From: Arthrobacter alpinus
GTDB lineage: Bacteria > Actinomycetota > Actinomycetes > Actinomycetales > Micrococcaceae
Length of the DNA stretch: 64,000 nucleotides
Direction of reading: 5' to 3'
Assembly (NCBI RefSeq): GCF_900105965.1
Contig: NZ_FNTV01000001.1
Span: 2,542,001 to 2,606,000 of the forward strand
The notes below the pieces were generated by a model, which worked only from the letters and a program-made list of their open reading frames with translations, had not been told where the DNA came from and made no database searches. Shown here one piece after another: positions 19,301-29,216 of the stretch; position 1 is the first letter of the stretch; every line of letters starts with the position of its first letter. The translations under genes and the position numbers were made by a program.

Positions 19301-20149
19301 ATGAAGATCCTGCGTGTATTCAATAACAATGTTGTTCTCGCTCGCGAAGATGGCGACGATGGCCGGGAGGTCATCCTGACCGGCCGCGGGCTGGGCTTTC
19401 AAACAGGACCCGGCCAGCCCATCGACCCGGCAAATATTGTGCGCACCTTTGTGCCCGACGACGGCCGGGACCCTGACAACTTCGGGGCCATGGTGGCAGC
19501 CATTCCGCCCGAACACCTTGCCCTTGCCGAGCAGGCCCTCGAGGCGGGTCGGGCTGAACTGACCATTCCCAACAGCACCTCACTCTCCGTAGCTCTGGCA
19601 GATCACCTCAGTTTCGCCATCAAACGCCTGCGGGACGGGATCGCGTTTGAGTACCCTCTTCGGGCAGAGGTCTCTCATCTGTACCCGGCCGAGTTGCGGG
19701 CCGCCAAGCGCATTCTTGACCATGTCAACGCCACCCTCGAGTCACCCTTGGACGAGGGCGAGGCAGTCTCGATCGCCCTGCATCTGGTCAACGCCGGCTT
19801 TACCGTGGGAGATCTTTCCTTCACGTATCAAATGACGGGGGTCTTCACACAACTTTTTGAGGTCCTGGAACAGGCTTCCGGACGCCCGATCGACCGGGAC
19901 ACCGTCAACGCCGCCCGCTTTATTACTCATCTGCGCTATTTCTTTGTGCGGGCAGGTTCCGGAAAACAGCTGGCCGAAGGCGCCACCAAACTGCGCTCCG
20001 CCATCCGGGATTCCTACCCTGACGCCTATGCCACGGCTTTGCGGCTCCAAAGTGTGTTGGAGCTGCGCCTCGGGGAACCCCTGGCCGAAGACGAGGTCAC
20101 GTACTTGACCTTGCATGTTGCCCGCCTGATCGACGAGCAACGCGACTAA
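19301..20149 (+). CDS. BglG/LicT family transcriptional antiterminator
   Basis: A 282-residue regulator: an RNA-binding CAT domain (residues 1-55, MKILRVFNNNVVLA) then two PRD domains with candidate phospho-histidines at His102 and His126 in PRD1 and in ITHLRYF and LTLHVARL in PRD2. When the substrate is present it should bind the RAT at 15795-15823 and let transcription continue into the operon. PTS phosphorylation of the PRDs would set its activity. Its stop overlaps the convergent LacI-like gene stop by about 4 bp. Confidence 0.93.
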   Translation: MKILRVFNNNVVLAREDGDDGREVILTGRGLGFQTGPGQPIDPANIVRTFVPDDGRDPDNFGAMVAAIPPEHLALAEQALEAGRAELTIPNSTSLSVALADHLSFAIKRLRDGIAFEYPLRAEVSHLYPAELRAAKRILDHVNATLESPLDEGEAVSIALHLVNAGFTVGDLSFTYQMTGVFTQLFEVLEQASGRPIDRDTVNAARFITHLRYFFVRAGSGKQLAEGATKLRSAIRDSYPDAYATALRLQSVLELRLGEPLAEDEVTYLTLHVARLIDEQRD

Positions 20150-21033
20150 GCAGCGGGGCCGGTTGAGCTGCGCTCCACAAGGGTGGGCGCCTGCGCCGCT
20201 CGGCTCGTGACCGGGTCCCCGGCCAAATTCCCCAGAAGCAGGTCAGCGGCCAGCACTCCGTAAGCGGCGACGTCGTGGGAAAGCGCCGTGACACCGGCCA
20301 GCTGGCACTGCAGGGAATCGTCCCACGCCAACACAGATACCTGCCCTGGAACGGCAAGGCCCATGGCGGCCAGTGCTTCCAAGCCGCCTATGGCCATGAC
20401 GGCGTCATCGTAAATAATCGCCGTGGGCATCTGTGCACCGGCGTCCCCGGAAAACAGCTCAGCTGTCAGGTCTCGTCCGCTTTCATGCCCGTATTCGCCA
20501 TTTCGCTGCAATCCGTCACTACCGAGTCCGGCAAGCACCTCATCGTAAACCTCGGTGCGCTGGGCCGTGTGCAACAGCTCCGCAGGACCGGCCACGCGGG
20601 CTATCCGCCGGTGTCCCAGGCCAGATAAATACCGCAGGGCCTCGGCCATCGCTGCCCGCTCATCCGTAAATGCAGTGGGATGGACGGAGCTGATCTGCCG
20701 GTCTCCGATGACCACGGCCGGCAACCCAATTTCCTGCAGCAGCGGCACACGCTCATCCCCCAACCGCAGGTTCATGAGCAGCACACCGGCAATCCGCTGC
20801 TCGGCAGCCCAGCGGCGGTAGGTTTCAAGTTCTTTGTCAGGCTCGGCCTGCAACATGACCAGCAGGCTCCGCCCGGCCTCGGCCAGCCGCGATTCCGCAC
20901 CACGAACAAAGTCCTGGTGAAAGGGATCGAGCTGGCCGGGCTGGGCCGAGCGCAGGAGCACCAATCCAACCGGCGCTGAGCCCGGAATCCCGGACCGCGA
21001 CGTCGACTCTGTGGCACTCCCATGGCTGATCAT
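20146..21033 (-). CDS. LacI-like sensor domain protein lacking the DNA-binding domain
   Basis: A 295-residue protein matching only the periplasmic-binding-like sensor half of LacI/GalR regulators (VGLVLLRSAQPG, then GVLLMN, HRRIARVAG, PTAIIYDDAVMAIGGLEAL, VSVLAWDDS). The usual N-terminal helix-turn-helix of about 50 residues is absent; the sequence starts with 20 non-conserved residues. An in-frame stop, that of the mannosidase gene, lies 9 bp upstream, so no HTH can be added in this frame. It is the last gene of the mannoside locus. It may be a decayed repressor, a ligand buffer or a partner of another regulator. Confidence 0.75.
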   Translation of the reverse strand: MISHGSATESTSRSGIPGSAPVGLVLLRSAQPGQLDPFHQDFVRGAESRLAEAGRSLLVMLQAEPDKELETYRRWAAEQRIAGVLLMNLRLGDERVPLLQEIGLPAVVIGDRQISSVHPTAFTDERAAMAEALRYLSGLGHRRIARVAGPAELLHTAQRTEVYDEVLAGLGSDGLQRNGEYGHESGRDLTAELFSGDAGAQMPTAIIYDDAVMAIGGLEALAAMGLAVPGQVSVLAWDDSLQCQLAGVTALSHDVAAYGVLAADLLLGNLAGDPVTSRAAQAPTLVERSSTGPAA

Positions 21034-21042
21034 GAAATTAGA

Positions 21043-23552
21043 CTACCCGTGCAGCAGATCATTGGCGCAACGCAGAACAGGGGCAGTAACCAGCGCCGCC
21101 ATATCCAACGCAGAACCGCTAATGAAGAAGGTGTGTTCCTCGCCCGCACTGAGCGTAATCAGACCGGAGTCCACGCTCGCCGCGGCATCGAGGCGGTCCG
21201 GGAAGAGCGCAATGTCCTTCACCAATGCCGTGGCACGCACCGTCACTGCCACGCCGTCGTCCGTGGGCTTGGCCGACGCCGAAAGCGCCTGCGCCGGAGA
21301 GACCAGGGCCAACGCCGTATCCTCAACGAAATAGCCGAAAGCGGCGGCCACATCGAGGCCGGCATCCTCTGCGCGCATCTGGATGTATTCCGCCGTGGCG
21401 TCGCCCGGACGAGCAATCGCCTCCGGCAAGGTGTACGTTTCGGCACTGCGAGCAGGCACGGAAACGCTCAGGGGCTCCTCGGCCAGCAGCTCCCCTGCCG
21501 TTGTCATCCGGCGCAGGCGCAGCGCACCGGCCAGGGGCGCATCCGTGTCGTTGTGAAGAACCACGGCAAGTCCCCCCTCGCGCGGCTGAACCGTCGCCAA
21601 CCGCGGTGCGTACACATGCTTGAGCGCGTGCCATAGCGGCTTGCGGATGCCGTGGCTATCCACGGCGGCCCACGACACCACGGGCCAGGAATCGTTGAGC
21701 TGCCACATGACTGTGCCCTGGTTGAGCGGGAAGAGGCTGCGGAAGTGCTCAATACCAAAGACCAGTGCCCGGGCCTGGTTGAGCTGTGTTGCCCAGTGCC
21801 AATCCTCAATGAGCTCCGGCACCGGCAGGTGTTCACCCAAACCTCGCTCCAGCTTCAGATTGCCTTGATCCGCTTTTTGGTGGACCAGCATCTGCTCGCC
21901 ATAGGGAGCCAGCGGCTCGTCGTGGACAACGCTGGTGAGAGTTGACCAGGCCGGCGGACCCTGGAAACCAAATTCGGAGGCGAAACGGGGCTGATAGCTG
22001 GCGTAGTGGGTGTAATCCTTCTGGTTCCAGACATCCCAGATGTGGGTGGTGCCGTGGCGAGGATCGTTGGGGTGCATATGATCGCCGTAGGAGAAGGGGC
22101 TGCCGGATGAGTACCGGGTCCGGGCGTCCAACTCGCCCACAATCTCGGGCAGGATCTGGCGGTAGTAGCCTTCCCCCAGGTGCGCCCGGCCAAGGGAACA
22201 CGCCAATCCCACTCCACCCAACCCCAAATGTTTTCGTTGCAGCCATTCCACAAGGCGAGGGAGGCGTGCTTGCTCAGGCGGGTCACGGCTTCACGGGCCT
22301 CGGCGATTACCTCGGAGCGCAGCGGTTCCTCCTCCGAATAAGCGGCGCAGGCGAAGAGGAAGTCCTGCCAGACAAGGAGACCCTGCTCGTCGCAGATGTC
22401 ATAGAAGTCCTCGGATTCGTACATGCCACCGCCCCACACGCGCAGCAGATTCATGCCGGATTCGACGGCATCGCCAATGGAGGATGCGAGGCTTTCGCGG
22501 GTGATTCGGGTGATTAAGGCGTCGTCCGGGATCCAGTTGGCGCCACGGATGTACACATCAACACCGTTGACCCGGAACTTAAAACTGGTCCCATCATGGT
22601 CAGCTTCGGTCACGACCTCAATAGTGCGGAAGCCGACGCGGGATGACCATCTGTCGTTTCCCACTCCGCTGAGCTCAACACGTACCTCATGCAGCGCCTG
22701 CTCGCCGTGCCCGCGCGGCCACCAGGGCGCCACCTCGGGAAGCTGCAGGACCAGGGAGGCAACGGCGTCGTCCGAGCCAACCGTGACATTCCCTGCCACA
22801 CCGGCAACGGAAACGCTCAGCTCGGCCGTGCCCGCAGCCGCTGGACCGCCGTCCCATTCAAGCTCAACATGGGTTTCCAAAACACCCGTGCCAGCCGCAT
22901 CCAGCGTGGCCAGCGGCCGCACCGAGGCAATGCGTGCGCCGGTCCAGGATTCAAGCCGGATCGCCTTCCAAATTCCGGCGCCGGCAATGTCGATTCCCCA
23001 GTCCCAGCCAAAGCTGCAGGCCATCTTGCGCACGGCGTTGAACGGGTGGTGGTTGGTGTGCGGGCGGTCACCAATAATCTCCCGCTGTTCGCGGGCAAAT
23101 GTCACGGGAGCACGGAAATCGATGACCAGCTCATTTTCGCCCTGCACCAGGAAGTCCCGGACATCGAAGCGGTATGACCTGTGCTGATTGGCTGTGCTGG
23201 CCACCACCTTGCCGTTCAGGCGGATCGTGGCGGCCGTATCCAGTCCATCGGCCACCAGATCGTGCCGCGCGTGCTCCGCGTCACTGAAGGTAAAGACCGT
23301 GCGATATTGCCAATCCGTCAGCCCGATCCACGCCAGCGCGCTTTCGTTGTTGCCGTCAAAGGGATCAGGAATCAGCCCGGCCCGGAGCAAGTCCGTGTGC
23401 ACCTCGCCGGGTACGACGGCGGGAATCCCCGCTATGCCCAACGCCGCCTCCGCGGGCACGTCGGTGGTGGGACGGAGCTCCCAGCTGCAGCCGCCTGCGC
23501 TGCTCAGGTCAGTCAGGGTGGGTGCGGGCAGAAGGTCGGTGGTGATGGTCAC
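21043..23552 (-). pseudogene. Beta-mannosidase, GH2, interrupted by an apparent frameshift
   Basis: Read as one gene it would encode about 836 residues of a GH2 beta-mannosidase, releasing mannose from the non-reducing end of manno-oligosaccharides. The N-terminal part (23552 to about 22180) has the sugar-binding and immunoglobulin-like domains and the acid/base motif WNGCNEN. The C-terminal part (about 22170 to 21043), in the next frame, has the nucleophile region ASEFGFQGPP. The frames meet at five C residues, 22173-22177 (five G on the coding strand); one more G restores a continuous GRTWGEGYYRQ. A sequencing error, a real mutation or slippage are all possible. The start overlaps the ATPase gene by 4 bp. 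Confidence 0.85.
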
Positions 23553-24340
23553 TGTGCAAGTCTCTTTTCCGGGTTGGGGGCTGCCTCGGCGAGCAGCTGG
23601 GTGTAGGGGTGTTGGGGATTGAGGATGACCTCATCGGAGGGTCCGGCTTCGACGATCTCGCCCTGATACATGACCAGGATTTCATCGGAGAAGTGCCGGG
23701 CCGTGGCCAGGTCATGGGTGATGTAGAGGACTCCGAGGTTGTCCGCACGCTGCAGGTCCGCCAAGAGATTCAGCACGCCCAGCCTGATGGAGACATCCAG
23801 CATGGACACCGGTTCGTCGGCAACAAGGATGCGCGGCTCCGGGGCCAAGGCCCGGGCGATCGCCACGCGTTGCCGCTGCCCGCCAGACATTTCGTGCGGG
23901 TGTTTGGCTGCGGCTTCGGGATCAAGCTGAACGCGGGTGAGCAGTTCCGCCACTGCGGCGTCGGTCTCCTCGGCTGTCTTCGCCTTGCCATGCAGTTTCA
24001 GCGGCCGGGCCAGGTGGTGACCCACGGTATGGAAGGGGTTGAGCGAGGCGAAGGGGTCCTGGAACACCATCTGGACGTCGCGGCGGTACTGGCGGAGCCC
24101 GGCACCGCGGCGCTGGACGGGCACGCCGTCGAGCATAATCGCCCCGGAGGTGGGCCGCTCCAGCTGCATGAGCAGCTTGGCGATGGTGGATTTTCCGCTG
24201 CCGCTTTGACCAACCAGCGCCACCGTCTTGCCCGATTCCACGGAGAAGCTCACGTCATTGACGGCCTTGAGGGTGCGCCCGTGCCAGCCACCGCGCAATC
24301 GGTATTCCTTGACAACGTTGTGAAATTCAAGGGTGCTCAT
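23549..24340 (-). CDS. Oligopeptide/oligosaccharide ABC transporter ATPase (DppF-like)
   Basis: A 263-residue ATPase of the peptide/Opp family with Walker A (GQSGSGKST), signature (MSGGQRQR), Walker B (ILVADEPVSMLD) and the C-terminal peptide-family tail NPQHPYTQLL. Its start overlaps the DppD-like stop by 4 bp and its stop overlaps the mannosidase start by 4 bp. Opp-type importers can carry oligosaccharides, as known for mannoside systems of Thermotoga; the enclosed glycosidases point to that here. Confidence 0.92.
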   Translation of the reverse strand: MSTLEFHNVVKEYRLRGGWHGRTLKAVNDVSFSVESGKTVALVGQSGSGKSTIAKLLMQLERPTSGAIMLDGVPVQRRGAGLRQYRRDVQMVFQDPFASLNPFHTVGHHLARPLKLHGKAKTAEETDAAVAELLTRVQLDPEAAAKHPHEMSGGQRQRVAIARALAPEPRILVADEPVSMLDVSIRLGVLNLLADLQRADNLGVLYITHDLATARHFSDEILVMYQGEIVEAGPSDEVILNPQHPYTQLLAEAAPNPEKRLAQ

Positions 24341-25245
24341 GCGGTTCCTTTCAAGGTGCGCCCGTGGCGGATGAAATCTCCGCGTTCGCCGGTCAGGCTG
24401 GGGAACGAGTCCAGCAACTTGCGGGTGTATGCGTGGGTTGGGTTGCTGTAGACCTGCCGGGCATCGCCCAGCTCCACAATTTCCCCTCCGCGCATGACGG
24501 CGATCCTGTCGCTGATTTCCAGCAACAGCGGAAGATCGTGGGTGATGAAGATGACCGCGAAGCCCAGCTCGGCGCGGAGCCTGGTAATTTCGCGCAGGAT
24601 CTCGCGCTGCACCACAACATCCAGTGCCGTGGTGGGTTCGTCCATGATCATGATCTGGGGATCAAGTGCCATGGCCATGGCGATCATGACGCGCTGGCGC
24701 ATGCCGCCGGAGAGCTCGTGCGGAAAGGACCGGACCCGGTTTCGGTTGACTCCAACACGTTCCAGCAGGTCGCCACAGACTTGACGACGTTCCACCTTGC
24801 CCATGGCCGGACGGTGCGTGGTGAAGATGTCTTCCAACTGCGCCTGAACGTTCAGCACGGGGTTCAAGGAGTTCATGGCGCCTTGGAAAACCATGGAGAT
24901 CTTGTCCCAGCGGAAAGCGCGCAGGGGTTCACCCTTCAGCTCACTGATGGCGATGTCCGTCCCGCTCTTGTCGTGGAACGTGGCTTGGCCGCTGACAATC
25001 CTTGCCGGAGGCTTGAGCAGTTTGTTGATTCCGTAGGCCAAGGTGGTTTTGCCGCAGCCACTCTCGCCGGCCAGGCCAAGAATCTCGCCCCGGCCCAGGG
25101 CCAGGGTGACATTCTTGACGGCGTGGACAGTAGTTTCGCCCTCGTAATCGATGCTGAGGTTTTCAATGGACAGGACCGGGCCGGGCCCCGTTGATTTGGG
25201 GGCCGGCGAGGCACTCGCTGCGGTGTCCACGGTTATTGAGCTCAT
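24337..25245 (-). CDS. Oligopeptide/oligosaccharide ABC transporter ATPase (DppD-like)
   Basis: A 302-residue ATPase with Walker A (GESGCGKTT), signature (LSGGMRQR), Walker B (IMIMDEPTTALD) and switch histidine (FITHDL). The C-terminus carries the peptide-family pattern NPTHAYTRKLLDSFPSL. It pairs with the neighbouring ATPase to power the two permeases upstream. It overlaps genes on both sides by 4 bp, indicating tight translational coupling. Confidence 0.92.
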   Translation of the reverse strand: MSSITVDTAASASPAPKSTGPGPVLSIENLSIDYEGETTVHAVKNVTLALGRGEILGLAGESGCGKTTLAYGINKLLKPPARIVSGQATFHDKSGTDIAISELKGEPLRAFRWDKISMVFQGAMNSLNPVLNVQAQLEDIFTTHRPAMGKVERRQVCGDLLERVGVNRNRVRSFPHELSGGMRQRVMIAMAMALDPQIMIMDEPTTALDVVVQREILREITRLRAELGFAVIFITHDLPLLLEISDRIAVMRGGEIVELGDARQVYSNPTHAYTRKLLDSFPSLTGERGDFIRHGRTLKGTA

Positions 25246-26213
25246 GGCGTTGCCTTTCCAGTACCAGCTGAGGCTGTTTTGCCAGCTCGCGGCTTGTTCC
25301 AGCGTTTACGTGCCGCCAGCGTCTGATCGCGCAGTTTCGGGTTGATGATCTCGTCAATGGAGAAGTTGATGAGGGACAGGGCTGCACCAAAGACTGCGAT
25401 GAGCAGGCCCGGTGGAACAAACCACCACCACGCACCGAGCCTCAGGGCAAGGCCATTCTGGGCGTAAAACAACATCGAGCCCCACGTCCAGGTGCCGGAG
25501 GCGCCCAAGCCAATAAAGGCCAGTCCGGCCTCACCGAGGATGGCAAAAATGACGGCGAAGACCATTTGGGACGCAAGGATAGGCATTAGGTTGGGCAGGA
25601 TTTCAACCAGCAGAATTCGCCACGTCTTCTCCCCCGAGACGCGGGACGCTGCGACGTAATCCCTATTGCGCAAGCTCAGCGTGACGGCGCGCAACACGCG
25701 GGCACCGCCAGCCCAACTTGTCAGGGCCAAAACGCCAGCGATCAAGAACAAGCCCTTATCCGGGACGTAGCTGGAGATGACGATAACCAGGGGAAGACCC
25801 GGAATCACGAGCATGACGTTGGTGATGAGTGAGAATGCCTCGTCGGTCCACCCGCCAATGTAAGCGCCAACGATCCCAAAGAAGGCGGAGGCCGCAATGG
25901 CCATGGCCCCTACCAGCACACCGATGGTCAGGGACCCGCGGGTGGCGTGCGCCAATTGTGCCAAGACGTCCTGGCCGGTTTGGGTTGTGCCCAGCAGCAT
26001 GCCGTTGCCGGGGGCTGCCAGCGTCTCATTGCTGATGGCGTTGGGGTCGCCCAAGAGCATGGGTCCAAGGATGCCAAATAGCGCAATGGCACCTGCAATG
26101 CTGAGTCCGGCAATGAGTTTGGCTGAGCGGGGGCGTCGCTGGCGGTTTCGGTTTTTCTTCGGCCGCCCCGACGCGGCGGCCGCAGGACGTTGTACTTCAA
26201 GAGTTGTTTCCAT
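25242..26213 (-). CDS. ABC transporter permease (DppC-like)
   Basis: A 323-residue permease with a basic N-terminus (RPKKNRNRQRRPRS) followed by about six membrane segments. The DppC-type opening LLGTTQTGQDVLAQLAHATRGSL and the EAA-loop region YVAASRVSGEKTWRILLVEILPN are clear. I start at ATG 26213 because GGAAGGAA precedes it; the frame runs to 26348 but that part overlaps the DppB-like gene. It forms the membrane pore with the DppB-like partner. Confidence 0.9.
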   Translation of the reverse strand: METTLEVQRPAAAASGRPKKNRNRQRRPRSAKLIAGLSIAGAIALFGILGPMLLGDPNAISNETLAAPGNGMLLGTTQTGQDVLAQLAHATRGSLTIGVLVGAMAIAASAFFGIVGAYIGGWTDEAFSLITNVMLVIPGLPLVIVISSYVPDKGLFLIAGVLALTSWAGGARVLRAVTLSLRNRDYVAASRVSGEKTWRILLVEILPNLMPILASQMVFAVIFAILGEAGLAFIGLGASGTWTWGSMLFYAQNGLALRLGAWWWFVPPGLLIAVFGAALSLINFSIDEIINPKLRDQTLAARKRWNKPRAGKTASAGTGKATP

Positions 26214-26229
26214 CGTGTTCCTTCCGTCC

Positions 26230-27219
26230 TTAGGCACGCACGCGCGTGCGGGGATCGATGAGTGCGTAGAGGAGATCAACGAGCAGGTTGGCACCCAGAA
26301 CCGAGATGGTGATGACCAAGAAGATGCCTTGCATGAGCGCGTAGTCATTGCTTTGTACGGCTGTCAGGAGGGCTGAGCCAATGCCCGGGTAGGAAAACAC
26401 CATTTCCGTCACGATGGATCCGGCCACCACAAATCCCAGGGAGATTGCGAAGCCCGACAGTGACGGCAGTACAGCATTGCGGGCGGCGTAGTTTGTCATG
26501 ATCCGGCGTGGGTGGAGGCCCTTGGCCTCGGCGGTGACAATGTAATCCTCCGACAGAGTGGAGACCATCATGTTGCGCATGCCCAACATCCAGCCGCCAA
26601 TCGAGGAAAGGACGATCGTCAGGGCCGGCAAGGCACCGTGGTAGATGACGCTTGAGATGAAGGCCCAGCTCAAGCCCGGCTGCACGGCGTAGACATCGTA
26701 GCCACCGCTGAGCGGGAACAGCTGGATCTTGCTGGCCAAAAAGTACAAGAGCACCAGTGCCAGCCAGAAGTACGGTACGGCCTGGAACATGGTTGTCACC
26801 GGAATGAAGTTGTCCAGCCAGGAACCACGCTTCCACCCGGCCAACTGGCCCAGCAAAATACCCACCACAAAGGAAATGACGGTGGCGATTCCAATGAGCC
26901 CCACTGTCCAGGGCAGAGTCTGGGCAATAATATCTGTGACATTGGCCGGGAAGTACGTCACGGACACCCCGAGATCACCACGGAAAACACTGCCGAGGTA
27001 GCTCAGGTACTGAACAAATACTGGCTGGTCGGAGTTGGTGCCGAGCAACAGTTCCAAGGCATGCCGGGTGGACTCCGAAACGGGGCCTTTGGCAGAAAGC
27101 TTGGAGATCAAGATGTCCACCGGATTACCCGGCATCCATCGTGGGAGGAAAAAGTTCAGTGTCAGTGCAGCCCAGAGAGCCACCACATAAAACACAATCT
27201 TCTGGAGATAAAACCGCAC
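26230..27219 (-). CDS. ABC transporter permease (DppB-like)
   Basis: A 329-residue permease with the DppB N-terminal segment and PGNPVDIL, an EAA-loop region YIVTAEAKGLHPRRI and the closing segment GSIVTEMVFSYPGIGSALLTA. Roughly six membrane helices are visible. Translation begins at GTG 27219. It lies 44 bp downstream of the binding-protein gene and 16 bp upstream of the DppC-like gene. Confidence 0.9.
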   Translation of the reverse strand: MRFYLQKIVFYVVALWAALTLNFFLPRWMPGNPVDILISKLSAKGPVSESTRHALELLLGTNSDQPVFVQYLSYLGSVFRGDLGVSVTYFPANVTDIIAQTLPWTVGLIGIATVISFVVGILLGQLAGWKRGSWLDNFIPVTTMFQAVPYFWLALVLLYFLASKIQLFPLSGGYDVYAVQPGLSWAFISSVIYHGALPALTIVLSSIGGWMLGMRNMMVSTLSEDYIVTAEAKGLHPRRIMTNYAARNAVLPSLSGFAISLGFVVAGSIVTEMVFSYPGIGSALLTAVQSNDYALMQGIFLVITISVLGANLLVDLLYALIDPRTRVRA

Positions 27220-27263
27220 GATTGCTCAACCATCCATTCTGCTGCTCGGCGCCAACACCACGG

Positions 27264-28964
27264 CTACTTGCCGGCCGGGGTCAGTGACTTCAGGACAATG
27301 CCGTTGTCCCAGGACTTCCAAGAGGCCGGGAAGGCGTACTTGTTCTCGTTCGTGGGCCAACCGGTGGCCCGATCGGTGTTGAACTCGGACAGCGTTGAGT
27401 TGACGTAGATGGGGATGTACGGCAGATCGCGGACGATCTCTTTTTGAATGGCCGCATAGGCAGCCTTCTGAGCCGATTCATCCGATGTGGCTGCAGCCTT
27501 GACCAGTTCGGCGTCGACCGTCTTGTTTTGGTACCGGGAGTAGTTGCCGCCGGTGGAGGCATCCTCGCCAACCTTGGCAGATGTTGAACTGTTGAAGCGT
27601 GGCTGGTAGGTGTAATACGGGTTATCCGAAGCCCCGAGCCCGATCGAGTCCAGTGTCAGCTCGAAGGTGCCCTTGGTCTGGTTGCCGCTCCATTCGTTGT
27701 ACGAGAGCTGCACGGACTTCAGCTCAATGCCGGCCTCCTTCAGCTGGCTGGTCATGACCTGGACAGCCGAGATGTAATCGCTCCAACCGGCCACCACCTG
27801 AACCGTGAGGCTGACACGCTGGCCGTCCTTGGCGTAGATGCCGTCGCTTCCCTTCCCGTAGCCTGCGGTCTCGAGGATGCCGGCGGCCTTGGCTATGTCG
27901 GCCGTCTGCGGAACCTCAACGTCGTCGGCGTCGGCAATCCACTTCTTGTCCCGCTCCGGCAGTAGCAACGTTGGGGAGGCGGGGGCGGCAAAGTCGCCAC
28001 CGGCCAGCTTGTTCAGCTGAGTGCGGTCCATGGCGGCGAAGATGGCCTGGCGGACAGCAACATCGGTCTGTGGCCCCTTGCAGCCGAGGGCCGCGTTGGA
28101 GCAGGTGAACAGGGAGGTTGTCATGACGGGCGTGTTGACGTAGCTGAGGCTCTTTTGGCTGCCAATCATCTCCTTCAGGTTGGGCAGGAAGGAGCTCATC
28201 CAGTCAACCTTGCCCGCAACCAGGGCCGCGCTGGCAGCATCTGCTGTAGCGAGTGAAATGTACTGAACGCTGTCAATTTCGGGCTTTCCGGCTTCCCAAT
28301 AGGTGGGGTTCTTCTCCAGCACGTAGGACTGGGCGTTGAAGGACTTCACCTTGTAGGCGCCGGTGCCTACGGGGTTCTCGTTGATGGTGGTGGTGGGATC
28401 GGCAATCTTGGACCAAATGTGTTCCGGGACGATCGCCTGGTTGCCTAGAATCTGTGGTTCCTGCATGAAGGAGCTGGTCTCAAACTTCAGGATCGTGGTC
28501 TTCTCATCCGTGGCGGTTGCGGTGGCGTTCAGGCCGCTCGTGTTCAACGCAGGGTTGTCATGAATCATGTTGAAGGTGAAGGCCACGTCCTTGGACGTCA
28601 TTGCTTGGCCATCGTTCCACTTGACGCCTTCACGATTGGTGATGGTCAGCTCGGTGCCGTCTTCATTCCAGCTGAACGCCGTGGCAAGGATGGGCTCGGG
28701 CTTCGATTCTGCCGCCAGGTTGTAATAGTAAAGCGGTTCGTAAATGACACCCTGGGTGGGCTGCAACATGGTCGGGGAGAACGGATTCCAGTTTTCCGAG
28801 ATGGCGCCGGTGGCCCCGTTGAAAACGGTGATGGCAGATTCCCCTGGGTTGCCCGAACCGTTTGCGCCGCCAGTTTCACTGCTGCAACCGGACAATGCCA
28901 AGAGCCCTGCCGTGGCAACTGCCACGACAGCCTTGGCAAGGCTGTGCTTCTTGAGATGAGACAT
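27264..28964 (-). CDS. ABC transporter substrate-binding lipoprotein, family 5
   Basis: A 566-residue extracellular solute-binding protein of the peptide/nickel/oligosaccharide class. It has a lipoprotein signal with lipobox LALSGCSS and typical family-5 patterns (ENWNPFSPT, EPLYYYN, NREGVKWNDGQAMTSKDVAFTF). Two ATGs lie side by side at 28967 and 28964; the second is better spaced from GAAGGG. It is the first gene after a strong promoter with an embedded operator. The surrounding alpha-galactosidase and beta-mannosidase suggest manno- or galactomanno-oligosaccharides as ligand, an inference. Confidence 0.9.
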   Translation of the reverse strand: MSHLKKHSLAKAVVAVATAGLLALSGCSSETGGANGSGNPGESAITVFNGATGAISENWNPFSPTMLQPTQGVIYEPLYYYNLAAESKPEPILATAFSWNEDGTELTITNREGVKWNDGQAMTSKDVAFTFNMIHDNPALNTSGLNATATATDEKTTILKFETSSFMQEPQILGNQAIVPEHIWSKIADPTTTINENPVGTGAYKVKSFNAQSYVLEKNPTYWEAGKPEIDSVQYISLATADAASAALVAGKVDWMSSFLPNLKEMIGSQKSLSYVNTPVMTTSLFTCSNAALGCKGPQTDVAVRQAIFAAMDRTQLNKLAGGDFAAPASPTLLLPERDKKWIADADDVEVPQTADIAKAAGILETAGYGKGSDGIYAKDGQRVSLTVQVVAGWSDYISAVQVMTSQLKEAGIELKSVQLSYNEWSGNQTKGTFELTLDSIGLGASDNPYYTYQPRFNSSTSAKVGEDASTGGNYSRYQNKTVDAELVKAAATSDESAQKAAYAAIQKEIVRDLPYIPIYVNSTLSEFNTDRATGWPTNENKYAFPASWKSWDNGIVLKSLTPAGK

Positions 28965-29049
28965 CATTGACCCTTCATAGTGATTCACAGCACGTCCAGA
29001 CAAAGGTGAGCCACGGCACTGTGTGCGCTCTTGGGAACGCCTAGGTACT

Positions 29050-29078
29050 TTTATATGGGACTTAATTAAGTCTGTCAA
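29050..29078 (-). promoter_or_regulatory. Promoter of the ABC operon with an operator in its spacer
   Basis: On the minus strand TTGACA (29078-29073) and TATAAA (29055-29050) are exactly 17 bp apart. The spacer contains the perfect 14-bp palindrome GACTTAATTAAGTC at 29059-29072. The ROK repressor encoded just upstream is the obvious candidate to bind it. The remaining bases of the 28968-29216 gap show nothing else I can support. Confidence 0.75.
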
Positions 29079-29216
29079 CAATGTTTTTGGAATGTTATCC
29101 ATATGGATGGAAAAGCATTGAATGTGACGCGCGCCACGCCGCTTGGAGAGCTTATGTGACGTGGCTCGGCCCGGTGCCCAGGCCGCGCAGGCTCGGGGCC
29201 GAAGCTACGCCGGTGG

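Noticed and set aside
21033..21045. Possibility that the LacI-like protein is a C-terminal domain of the mannosidase
   Set aside because: They are in the same frame but separated by a TAG stop; I see no readthrough signal and keep them as two genes.
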